Position numbers and translations under genes: made by a program
Part shown: positions 42,126 through 52,480 of the stretch, piece by piece
Layout: each line of letters opens with the position of its first letter
Position numbering within the stretch: the stretch's first letter is position 1
Notes under the pieces: generated by a model
The model's input: the letters and a program-made list of their open reading frames with translations, nothing else
What the model was told of the DNA's origin: nothing
Database searches by the model: none
NCBI RefSeq assembly: GCF_021018805.1
Contig: NC_086283.1
Span: 60,847,803-60,911,802, forward strand
Length of the DNA stretch: 64,000 nt
Direction of reading: 5' to 3'
DNA from: Prinia subflava
Taxonomy: Eukaryota > Chordata > Aves > Passeriformes > Cisticolidae

Positions 42126-42660
42126 TGGAAATAAAGTGAAATGATTAAGAATTGTGAACACCCTTGCTTGAAACTCGGGCAAGGACCATGATTTGCAACA
42201 GAAAGGAGAGCCAGAAAGGAGAGTGACTACTGACAACAACCCACAATTATTGCTTGATATGGATCTAGACTTCATCATCTGGGGTGTGAATCCCAAGACA
42301 AGATTCCCAGAAACTGAATCAAGTATTCATCTCTACTCAAAAATCCAATCAATCCTCTGGCAGTGAAGACAGAATTACATGAATATGGAAAAGGAATTGA
42401 AAAGGACAAAGAAGTATGCAGCAATGCCCTGTCCGGCCAAAAACTGTATATAAACTGACACTGCTGGGACTGAAATTGTGAACTGGGAAGCTCTGGTGTG
42501 ATAGAGGCCAGAGCTAGGTTCATCCAGTGCCGACCCCGGGCTCAACACTGACTGTGTTTGTGGCTTTTTTGTTTTTGCAAATTCTGTTTCTAAATTTTAT
42601 TTTTGTAAATTATTAATAAAATTAATTTTTATTAATTTGATTTGTTACGTATTTATAACA
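42126..42660 (+). mobile_element. Inserted LTR, plus orientation
   Basis: It starts about TGGAAATAAAGTGAAATG and ends ATTTATAACA. It carries a TATA-like TGTATATAAAC at about 42447 and AATAAAATTAATTTTT near the 3' end. Start, TATA region and terminus all resemble the reverse complement of the LTR at 42722-43425 (GTGAAATGATTAA near the start, ATTTATAACA at the end), so the two are diverged relatives. No matching target duplication was found, so the left edge is approximate. Confidence 0.65.
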
Positions 42661-42721
42661 GGTAGTAGCTGGAACTGTGGGATGTCCTGGCAGGGCAGGG
42701 AGTGCGAGGCTACAGCATAGC

Positions 42722-43425
42722 TGTTATAAATGCCAAATCGATATTCCAATTAAAATAATAATTAAATTAAAAATAATAAAATAATAATTAAAATAATAAT
42801 CTTTATTAATAAAGATTGACTCACAGAATTTCAACAAACCCACCAACAGCGGAGAAACTTGACAGAGTTTTCCCGGGAAATGCCAAGGGTGAACCGTGAG
42901 ATACAGGGTCTGGCAGTCTGCTATCTCCCCCAACGGTTCACAAATTTGCCTGGTTCGGGGCTTGGTTTTTATACATTTTATTCTGCCCTCGGCAATATTT
43001 CCCCATATTTCCCATTGTTTCCTGACCAGCTATACAAATTCAGGAGTTTCCCCGACTAGGCAGAAAAGAGTTCTTTTCTCAGTTCATATGTTAATGTCCA
43101 GTTTCTATAGATCCTTATGGCTGATGAATGACTGAGATATGGATGATGTCGCTTGATGGTCTGTGAAGGTGGCAACCAAGGTGTGAGTTGCTGTGCCACC
43201 TTATCTTGATAGGTCTCCTCCCAGTACTTGAGAAGGCTGCAGGCTTCCCGGAAAAGTCCTTTGATCCTTTCTGAATGGAGGCGCCTGCTTTTTCAGGGTT
43301 GTTAGTTTCACCATCTGCTGCAAGGTCTCCTAAAACATAGACTTTTACCCCATACAACTTTATACAATTTTATAGTTTTCCAATTTACCATAAGAACACG
43401 AATTAATCATTTCACATTTTTCACA
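42722..43425 (-). mobile_element. Inserted solo LTR, minus orientation, with 5-bp TSD
   Basis: On the minus strand it reads TGTGAAAAATGTGAAATG ... GGCATTTATAACA, with AATAAAATGTATAAAAACC and CACGGTTCACCCTTGGC in the promoter-proximal part and an AATAAT-rich 3' part. ATAGC lies immediately on both sides (42717-42721 and 43426-43430), the 5-bp duplication expected for ERVL. It inserted into the older LTR that spans 41600-43875. Confidence 0.85.
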
Positions 43426-43880
43426 ATAGCAAAGACCCAGGGCAGTGCTGGGGAAGCAGCGGGGGTGGGACTGTGGAGGCTCAGCTCCCAGCAGTGCAGG
43501 AAAAGGTGAGCTCAGGATTCCTGAACACACGAGCAGATGGTAGTAGGTCCCTAGGACTGGACTCTGGTGGTGACAGTGAATTCTCCCTGCCGTAAGCAAC
43601 AGCTTGACCCTGCCCCTTCTGATGCCGAGAGCGAGAGAGAGCAAGTGTCCCCAATCCCGCCCTTTACCTGCTCTCAAAATGTTGCCTCATGTTCCCCCTG
43701 AGAGAGAAACCCCCAGAGAGAAAAAAGAAGTGCAGCCAGATGCTACACTCCTCTCCCCACCTAGGCCACTTCTTCTGTGTTTCTTAAGTACCCGTAAGTG
43801 CCCAGTAGTTAATTTCCCAGCAACTTACAGGAAACAATTCTATAAGTAAAAAAGAAAGGAACACAACCCCCAACAACTGG

Positions 43881-44529
43881 CAAAGGGTAAAACCTTCCAT
43901 TGTGATCCATGAACATAATGGCACTGAAGTATCACATGGAAAGAAATACTGAGTAGGAAACACTAGCTCAAGGTTGCTGTGATTTATTGATGTATTAGAG
44001 GGACATAATCAATCAGCAGCTTAAGGAACTGTACATTGAGGATCGATATCAGAAACACAACAGATGCACTACAGTAATAAACACTTATAAAACCAAAGGA
44101 AACACATGCAAATTTGCAAAGGCCCTTCTATGATAAATGCCAAGAAGGTCTAATCTAACCCCACCAGTGCAGTCACCTGTGCACACAGAGTGCAGTCACC
44201 TGTGCAGTCACCTGTATGCACACACATTTGCACCCACACCCCTGCCCTCCACAGGCGCTGGGCAACCCATGCCTCTCTTTAAAAGTTGTGTGGGTCCCTT
44301 GAGTTGCTGACCAAAGGTGGGCTATGACGATTTCAGTGTAGACCTCCAGGAATACTTTTTGAAGGGATGGGTTACAGGTATACAGGATTAAAACAATAGT
44401 TAAGGAGTTACCATTCAATTGCATGCAATACTGGCACATGAGACTCAGTATTTAAAAACTGGATCATCACAGCTCCTTGTCTACTTGGAGATGGCCCCTT
44501 CCCATGCTTCTGCACTGTTCATTGTATTG
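43881..44529. other. Gene-free spacer with short tandem repeat
   Basis: Nothing gene-like is recognised. Three near copies of GTGCAGTCACCT sit at about 44167-44213. Confidence 0.45.
44167..44213. repeat. GTGCAGTCACCT short tandem repeat
   Basis: The 12-bp unit occurs three times, twice directly adjacent and once 23 bp to the left, within a CA-rich context. Confidence 0.8.
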
Positions 44530-44812
44530 TGGAGGCAGCCAGAGAGGGAAATGGCTTTAAACTGAAAACCAGAAGGTTTACATGAGGCATTAGGAAGAAA
44601 TTTGTTACTGTGAGGATGGTGAGGCACAGGAAGAAGTTGCACAGAGATGTTGTGGATGCCCCATCCCATGGATGGTTCAAGGCCAGGCTGGATGGGTCTT
44701 CGAGCAGCCTGGCCTAAATGGAAAGTCCCATGCCCATGACTTGGAACTAAATGATGCTAGAGGGTCCCTTCCCACCCAAAATATTCCATGATTTTATGAT
44801 CCTATGATTAGT
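44530..44812 (+). mobile_element. CR1 LINE 3'-end fragment
   Basis: Typical CR1 3' sequence in order: GGCTTTAAACTG, AGGAAGAAATTTGTTACTGTG, GATGGTGAGGCAC, TTGTGGATGCCCCATCCCA, GGTTCAAGGCCAGGCTGGATGG and AGGGTCCCTTCCCACCC, ending in degenerate ATTCTATG-type octamers (CCATGATTTTATGATCCTATG). It is a 5'-truncated, untranslated 3' end and carries no reverse transcriptase. Confidence 0.9.
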
Positions 44813-47800
44813 TTGATAAGTTTAAATCCCCAAAACAGATCAGTTTGGTACCAACTGAGGATAGGAGGTATCTGATTTCATTTATTAACCCCTTTTTTGT
44901 GCATCTCCCACTGTAAAGTATGTGTGGGATTACATAATTTCAATACTCTCTTCAGGTTTTACAGTCGATGAATCCACTCTATGCTTTTATTGAACTTTCA
45001 ACAATGAAAAAGTGTGAGAAATAAAGAAAAAACCCAAAGAATTTATTTTCTTGATTTTAGTAATTGCTTTTTTTTTTTTTTTTTTAATTTCAGATGTGGA
45101 ATTCCTTCATCAAGGAATTATTGAAGCATAGCCATCTTAATTTTTCTCATTGTTTCGGGAGGCAGAAATGCAGTGTGTTTGGAGAGAGTAATGAGACTGT
45201 AGCCAGACTGGGTTAATAGCAGGCAAGTCCTCTTTAGTCTCTTTGTCTCCCAATCTGCTATTTCCTTGGTGTCCAGTCCTTTACCTATTCCACTTCTCTC
45301 CCTGGTTTGATTAACTGCCAAGAAAGCCTTTTGTGTTAGCTTGGTTTTCAGCAAGTGTGCTTTAAGTGTGTACTTGAGGTTGTCTTTTAACAAACTCTGA
45401 AAGTAACTTATGTGGCCATGTCATATTTCTCAGGAACCCTTCTGCACCACTAATGTGAACCGGGTCTTGATTTATGAGTACACCTCTAACCCACTACATT
45501 TTTCAGCTGTGAGGATGTGTTTCTTGGTTTAGTGTAAAATTTCATTGTAAAATATATAAGGTTAACCTGCACTGACACTGAATTTTAGAGTAAGTAGAAT
45601 TAAAAATGAAATACAGTACATCTACTTTTGTCCTATCTGAGAATCACTATTATGTTTTACAAGATGACATCAAATAGCAGGCAACGTACAAACAATAGCA
45701 CATTAATTTGAAAATGCAAATTCAGGCAGATATTCCCAGCATAAGGTAAATGAATGTGAATGGTTCTGTCATTTGTGGTACAAATTTTATTCATTTGATT
45801 CTGGCATCAGTAAACAGTGTGGTGAACACCTCTTCTTCAGGTTTTCTGCAGAGAGAAAATCTGGGGTATTTTTGATATAAAATATAATGTTTCAGGAAAG
45901 CTTTCAAATGAAAAGCTCAGATGGTTTAAAGAGCTATTATGTTTTTACATAAATAAGAGATACTTAAATCAATGTTTTATAGGTATCAGCCACTTTTAAT
46001 GTAGTAATTAAATGATTACTAGGCTGAAACTGCTTAAGGTCTGTGTTTGTAAGGGTTTTTTTATTTTGTGACTGTAAGAAGCTACGGGTCCATTGAAGCT
46101 TGTAGACAGATGAAATGAGAGAACTTCATACTATGGTTTGTCTGTCACAGAGCATATAAGCAGACCCAGCAAGGCCTAGATTAATTTCAGGGCAAATTAA
46201 TCTTAAATTTTATGTTTTCCTCAAGCAATTTGAGTTACACTTCATAACTTTAGAAAATGCCTCCAAAAGACTTGAGAAGGCATAAAAGTACTTTGATGCA
46301 AGAGAGCTTTATCTGGGATTCTAACTAACATCACTTAAGGAAAAAAAGTTCAACACTTCTACATAACACTGATCTACTTTGCTGAGGTCTAGTGACTACA
46401 GTTAAATTTTGGAAGCAGCAGACCAGACTTTGAGGAGATTATTAAACTCTTTGTAGAGCTCAAAATAATACTGTGCTTTACAGAAATTATGAAAATATTT
46501 TGCCAGAAACGCATGAAGCAGGTGACAGTAACAATTCTCCTTCTGCATTGGCTTACATGAAATGCGCATGCATGTCTTGTTTGTGTTGTGAGATTTTCTG
46601 GTATGGCACACTGTCAGACAGTGGTCTTGACAGATGTAGGGAAAAAGGAGTTAAACTTGTTTTTCTTTTCCAAATTCCTCCAGTAATAGCTACTGCCTCT
46701 CTTGGCTTGCATGTTCGCACAGCTATGTATAACTGCTCTCTGTCCTGCTCACAGCAAGAATTTGGGGCCTAGTTTGCATTAAGGGTCTACTCTTTAACAT
46801 TTCCTTGAGAAGGGAATGAAGGAGTAAAAATGGTTGTAAATAAAGCTGGTCAATATTTTGTGCTCTCGTTGAAAGATTCTTCCAGGTCCACTTGTAAATG
46901 CTGCAGCTTCAGCAGTCTCTGCTGCATCTCCTTGGCAAATGTATGTCCCTTAATTAATATTGTATGCTGTATCTCAGGTTAGCTGTGAGGACTGAGAAGT
47001 AGCAAAAGAAGCTTGTATCTTACCAGATTTAATGGCTAGTACAGACTAGTTACATGGCAGTTACTTCATACAAAGTACTTTTCTGCATGGTGTTATGTGA
47101 AATTGCTATTAATTTTCACATATTAATTGTAAATCTTAGAATAACAGCACAACCCAGCTGTCTCCTTAGTGTATGTCTTCAAACCACAGACAAATTAATA
47201 AGTCAATTGGTTTTGCTATGTGGCTCCTACAGTTTTGTTTGTTCTGAACTTGTATAATATATTTGCTCTAGTTGGTAGATTGTCATTAGAACGATGTGGT
47301 GCACTGCACAGCTAGTTATTCAGAATATCTCGGGATGTCCTCATGCAAGGGCTGCAGCACTGAAGGGTGGTTGTGGGTGAAAACTGGAGACATGAAATCA
47401 GAAGTAATCTCAGATACACTGACTGGGTCTGTCTTAATTTGTCTCTTCACCAGATAAGATTGTAGATATCTCTCCCCTTCCTAGTGGGAAATTTGACTTC
47501 ACTGAAGTAATTAAATAAAGCTGAGCTTGCCAAATCTGAGGTTGTAAGCACTGGTGGATTCATTTTGAATCTGTAAGGGGTGAAGCAGGTAGGTGGCCTG
47601 AGGGGAATGCAGATCTCAAGGTGTTGTTTCAAGTCCTGTGCCCTGGTGCCCTAATTGATCAGCCTGTCAATTGCGCAGGAGGCTGGTAGGAGACAGTAAA
47701 GGCAAAATACTGCTTGAAGACAAGGTGCAGGACTTAGGAACAATAAGCATGTACAGAAGAGAAGAGTTAAATTATTTTATTTTAGCACTGTTTTCATTCT

Positions 47801-50729
47801 GTTTTCATCTCTGAATATCTCTGCTGGTCTCAGTGGTATACTTAATTTTTCATCATATATTATCCTTGTGCTTTCTCTATTGCTTCTTATTAAGGATTTG
47901 AACCTGAAAGGTAAAAATACTCCCAGATTTATAGGTAGTTGAGTATGGCCTTTAAATTTCTTTCACTTCTCAGAGTGACCTGAATTTACAACTTTCTCAA
48001 ACCCCTGTGCCCCTTTTTGTCCTTCATTTATGGTTTAATTTCAAGACATATCTCTATGATAGAAGACTATTGTCCGTTCCCTCTTGTGGAGCAGCTTGGT
48101 GGGAAGTGTATGGCTGGCTCAGTTCTCCCAAAATGAACTGGACAGTGTCTATGGGAACTGCAGGCAGGGTAAATGTAGTGCTGGTAATTCAGAAATGTCT
48201 AGGCTCGGACTCCTGCCATAAAATTTGTCTATTGCTTGCAGAATTCCAGTGCTTTCCTACAGCAGTTATGACTACTGATAATGGTTGCAAGGCTCCTTCT
48301 CATGATGCAGTTAGAAGATTGAAGTTTATACTCAGCAGAAAAATAACACTTCTTTTATCTGCCTTTAAAATCCAGGGATGGCTGTTGAAGGCAATGAAGC
48401 ATTCCAAGTGAGAATGAATTGAGTGTCTCAATAAACTATGCAGGTGACATATAAAAGAGCATGTGAGCGAGGATCCGTAACTCTGTGTTGATCTAGGATA
48501 TATAACTAACAGAAGACATGAAGATACAAGTAAGTGTCCTTCATGTTAGACATATGAGTGACTTTTCTAGAAAAAAAGGCCAGTAGAGGATGTGATATCT
48601 GAAAGACACAAATTAGATCAGGAAAAGCTATCATGGCATATTTTAAATAAAATCTAGCTCATAAAGTATGAAAACTGATGTCTTGCAGTGAAGACAGAAT
48701 GTAACCTGGAATAAGGCTTCTTCTGAGAGTTACTTGTTCTTAGGACAGTAGATAGCCACAAATATTCAATAACTGTTTCTTTTATGAGTGGGGCAGTCAT
48801 TGAACAGGTAAATGTCAACCCATGTATAAAGAAGATGTGACTCAGCCTAAATCTTGCACACAATCACAAGTGTTTTAGTATGAGGTTGACATGCAAAGAA
48901 AGTAAGCTCCTTGAAAAATGTTTTGGTTATTTTTATTTTAGTTGCATGGCAATAGTTGTTCAATAGTATCTCAACAGGACCAAAATCCCAAGTGAATGTG
49001 TCATTGGTGATGCTCTTTGCAGCTATAATCCTGTCTGTGCAAAGCAAACAGGTTATTGGTGAGGCTCAGCAGAGCCTTTGTTTCTCCCATATTTAGGTTT
49101 CTTGTGAAGGCAAATCAGAACACTGGTGCAGACACATACCTGATGACCAGGACTGTGATATTCACCTGAGAAGTCAAGTCAGCTTAAAGCTCATTGAACA
49201 CAGTGCCATGCAATTTGAAAAGAAATATCTATCGTGAAAATATCCTTAGTCTTAAAGGCACACAAAGTTTGGAAGTGGAATAATGTCAATGATTGTAAGA
49301 GATCAGCCTTCTTTTCCTTGCCTGCCTTAATGTACAGGGTGTCATCAACAGAAAAATTTAGTTCTCATCATTACTATTTATGGAAATCTCAAAGCAGTTC
49401 AAAAGGCAGCAAAGGATTTTTCTTGTAGTTTGTCCTTCCTAAAGCTTATGCTTGGACTCAAGTTTTGCAGATAATCTTCCCTTAGTAGGTCCACACATCT
49501 TCAGGATATTTTCTCTTGTTTGAGTTACTGAGTTCCATCGCCTTTTCCCTATCCTGCAAGTAATTACAAGGAATGAGATATTTAACTCTTACTTGTGGCT
49601 CATTTAACTCTTATTTATATTTTTTGTGATTAGGAGGTCAGCATATGCCAGTACTTCCCTGAGATTATTTACCTAAAGAGATAGGTACATGTTAAAAAAA
49701 AATCTATAACTTAAATCCAGTCATCCTCTGTTTAAAAGCATTCGATTTATTATTTAGCAGGGCCTGATGCATTAACTATAAAATTAAGAAATTAGAAAAA
49801 CAAACATTCATTTCTTTTTCTCTTTATTCACTATGATAACAATATGTTTGGAGCAGACTATGAGGTAAAATTTCCTATCTCCTTTATATGCAGATTTTCC
49901 TTGTCTGTCACCCAAAATTAACTAAAAAATACAGAAAAGGAAACTGCAAATCTAGGAAAACTTCCAAGGTTGGACCCTGGATTATTTTTGTTACTTAATG
50001 GCATATTGTTATTTTTATTGGTATTGCTGATATTATTCTGGTTTTGTTCAAGTTCTACAAATAACAGAAGGAAAATAGAAAAGAAAAATCCTCCAAAAAA
50101 TGATTCCTAGACAAACGGCACACAACCTAAGCTAAGGTATTGCCCTAAATTACTTTTATTAGATATATTTTTAAAAAGGTTAAACTTCAAATTAAAGGTT
50201 CCTTTAATATTCAACTACCCATTTAAAAAAGCGAATCTTACTTAATATGTCAATTTTTGCAGCTATTCAAATTCAAGAAAAAATCATTCTAAGCAATCTG
50301 CATTGATATGATTTATTCTTTCAGAAAGAGTGAAAATTAAATTCAAAAGTGAGCACCTTTTAATCTATTCAAAAAATACTATCTATTGCATGAATATTCA
50401 TTTCTCACATTCTTGCTGATCAATGAATGGTTTAATATTGCTCAAGCTTTTAGCCCTGTTTATACTTTTTCCAGCTTTGCCAGTGTGGACTATTTAGCAA
50501 TTTAATATCTAAAATGGCAATACATATCTGTTAAGACTAGGCACTTTAAATTTACCTGATGTGAGGTGATTTAAATAAATATGTGAAGACTAGCTCTTAT
50601 TTTGATTTCATAGCATTTTGCATCATTTGAGCTCCAGAATAGTTGCTTTATAACCAAGCTCATATTTAATTACCTAGCAGGGATTTGGAAAACTGTCTTT
50701 CCACTTTTCTTCAGACATTTATTGTGGAG
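44813..50729. other. Gene-free stretch
   Basis: No supported gene or repeat family. A T run is at 45068-45086. The AT-rich region 50340-50640 has few repeats and several homeodomain-like AT cores, so it might be a conserved non-coding element, which cannot be judged without alignment. The frame at 48007-48411 has no domain. Confidence 0.4.
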
Positions 50730-50768
50730 TTATTTTGCCAACTACATTGATAGTAGTTGGCAAAATAA
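50730..50768. repeat. Perfect 16-bp inverted repeat with 7-nt loop
   Basis: The arm 50730-50745 (TTATTTTGCCAACTAC) is complementary to 50753-50768, with loop ATTGATA. It lies about 120 bp left of the provirus insertion and outside its target duplication, so it predates or is independent of the provirus. Confidence 0.9.
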
Positions 50769-50885
50769 TTGAAAGGTTTTTAGGATTTTTTCTTCCTTAC
50801 ACAAAAGACCACTGGGAAGAGACTGGTTTTTGTACATGTTCATATGGCAGGATTACTGGAAAAAGTATTGAAACTCATTAATGTA

Positions 50886-50891
50886 GGTAAC
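50886..50891. other. Target-site duplication GGTAAC (left)
   Basis: Directly precedes the 5' LTR and is repeated exactly at 52923-52928 after the 3' LTR. Six bases is the size produced by alpharetroviral integrase. Confidence 0.88.
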
Positions 50892-51357
50892 TGTGGGAGA
50901 CAGATTGTGGGGAGGCAGATGGAGATGGTGCTGAAGGCAATCTTGCCCTTAAAATATTGCAGCTGTGTTTATTATCCAATAGTGGGACCAGCCTGACCGT
51001 CCCAGCTATGGGGGTGATAAGGAGTGAGTTAGCTGGGAGGGAGTCATTTGGCCCCTGCTGGCTCCTGATGGCCCCTGCTGGCTGTGCTGTGAGGAGGAAG
51101 GGACAGGAGGTCATGCAAGGGACAGAAAGGATAAGACGACCTACAGTGGAAAGACAGGGTTAGGTGGCTGTGCAAGGGACAGGAGTGAGGAGAACTGGAG
51201 AAGGAAGAGAGAAAGAGCCAGAGCTCTGTGGAGCTGCCCTTGTGAGACTACAGAGAAAATGTGTAGGAGGCTTTTAAATAGCAAGGTGCTGATGCTTGGA
51301 ACCCTCTGATGTTTTTAATGAAGCACTCTGAGTGCAGTGTCCGTCTTGACTTCCACA
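50892..51357 (+). repeat. 5' LTR of the DNAJC10-carrying provirus
   Basis: Begins TGTGGGAGACAGATTGTGG and ends GACTTCCACA. The body matches the LTR at 52481-52922 throughout, with scattered substitutions and a few small indels. The first 14 bases look like a diverged extra copy of the terminal TGTGGGGAGGCAGAT, so this LTR carries a small terminal tandem duplication the 3' LTR lacks. A TATA-like TTTTAAATAG is at about 51272-51281, placing the transcription start about 25-30 bases further right. Confidence 0.88.
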
Positions 51358-51360
51358 CAG

Positions 51361-51378
51361 TGGTGACCCTGACGTGGT
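51361..51378 (+). promoter_or_regulatory. Primer-binding site, tRNA-Trp-like
   Basis: TGGTGACCCTGACGTGGT starts three bases after the LTR end. It differs at only a couple of positions from the tRNA-Trp-complementary primer site known from avian sarcoma-leukosis viruses (established knowledge). This, with the 6-bp target duplication, points to an alpharetrovirus-like parent. Confidence 0.8.
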
Positions 51379-51662
51379 GACTGATGTGATGGGTAATTGG
51401 GCTGTAGGGTGAAGTACAGCCAGAGGCAGAGCCCACCAAAGCAAAGAGCAGTGAGGGATGCTGCCAGCCTGGGCTTGACACCTGGAGCACAGGTGAGCAC
51501 TGCAAACATAATGACCAGAACTCGAGTGTCAGGACATGGGAGACAACTGCATGTGACTTATCTGATCAATCGAGGTTTGTTACCAAATCAAGGATGTTGC
51601 CAAAAGTGTTCATCTGCTGACTGGCTAACTGGGATAATTCAGGGCTTAGATGTTAAGCTTTA
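51379..51662 (+). other. Retroviral leader of unclear origin
   Basis: Sits between the primer site and the DNAJC10-like segment. It is open in one frame (51397-51663) but I recognise no viral or cellular domain in that frame. CAGGTGAGC at 51490-51498 is a near-consensus splice donor, as expected in a retroviral leader. Part of this stretch could be packaging sequence or another cellular fragment. Confidence 0.5.
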
Positions 51663-52237
51663 ATGCCAGGATGTTAAATGGACTAATCAGAGTAGACTGT
51701 GTGGATTGTCAAAAATATTATTCCATCTGTCACCAAGATAGTGTTCAGATTTATCCTGAAATCAGACTCTTTCCTCAAAAATCAAACAGGGCTCATCAAT
51801 ATTATGGATGAGCATAGCCTACTTACTCCAAGGCTGGGCACTGGGATATTTACCACAGGTGTCTGTAGACCTCACCCCTCAGAGTTTCACAGAAAAAGTT
51901 CTGAATGGAAAAGATAATTGGGCCATTGATTTTTATGCTCCTTGGTGTGGACCTTGCCAAAATTTTTCTCCTGAATTTTAGATATTTGCAAGGGCTGTTA
52001 AAGGAATGTAAAAGCTGGAAAAATAGATTTCCAGACACACGGGCAGGCCTGTCAGACTGCTGATATCAGAGCCAATCCTACAGTTAAGTTTTACTTCTAC
52101 CAAGGAACAAAGAAAAGTATTCTTGGGGAATATATATAGAGATGCAAAAAGAATAGCTGACCTTTTGAATAAAAAATTAGAAACAATGAAAAACAAAGGA
52201 AAAAGAAAAAAAATCTAGAAATAAGGATGAACTCTAA
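51663..52237 (+). pseudogene. Captured, degenerate 3' part of DNAJC10 (ERdj5)
   Basis: DNAJC10 is an ER-resident disulfide reductase with a J domain and several thioredoxin domains. This copy holds only the C-terminal part, without introns: the end of the third active thioredoxin domain with VQIYPEIRLFP (51743-51775), then the last domain with DFYAPWCGPCQNFSPEF (51928-51978, active site WCGPC at 51943-51957), DAKRIADLLNKKLETMKN (from 52141) and finally codons for KDEL and a stop at 52223-52237. In-frame stops (for example right after SPEF at 51979) and frameshifts, including a small insertion just before KDEL, make it non-functional. The parent gene is not in this window. Confidence 0.85.
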
Positions 52238-52460
52238 CTGGTACTGAAGGTGAATACAATTCAAAATATTCTGAAGCTGTGAGGATAGAAGACACCAGGA
52301 GAGGAGGGCAAGAGGTGTAATGAGCTGGAAGAATCCTCTGCCCCCACTCTGCTCTGTGCCTAATGCATCCACTTACAGAAGAAACTGGAGACAATATTTG
52401 TATGTTATAATGTCAACTTATCTAAGCATGTGTTTCTAGAAATATTCCATTTTATAATTT
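52238..52460 (+). other. Probable DNAJC10 3'-untranslated sequence
   Basis: Follows the KDEL stop without interruption and has no coding character. It continues to the viral purine tract and there is no A-tail, so capture ended inside the 3' UTR or at a viral junction. The exact join is not visible without the parent gene. Confidence 0.5.
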
Positions 52461-52480
52461 AAAAATAATAAAAGGGGAAT
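52461..52480 (+). promoter_or_regulatory. Polypurine tract
   Basis: AAAAATAATAAAAGGGGAAT lies directly against the TGTGG start of the 3' LTR, the position where plus-strand synthesis is primed in retroviruses. Confidence 0.75.

Larger units (their letters stand above)
41600..43875 (-). mobile_element. ERVL-type LTR, TGTCTTGG family, copy B, split by younger LTRs
   Basis: The plus-strand left end TGTCTTGGTTTGAAAGACAG and right end ACAACCCCCAACA enclose an LTR whose own sequence is about 41600-42125, 42661-42721 and 43426-43875. The rest is two later insertions. Its first 150 bases closely resemble the relic at 17680. The stretch TAGGAATAACAATTCTTTACT, read on the minus strand, resembles a poly-A-signal region, hence the strand call. 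ACTGG on both outer sides supports the boundaries. Confidence 0.8.

Noticed and set aside
51397..51663. Leader open frame as a truncated viral gag
   Set aside because: I could not recognise any gag domain. It is reported as leader of unknown origin.
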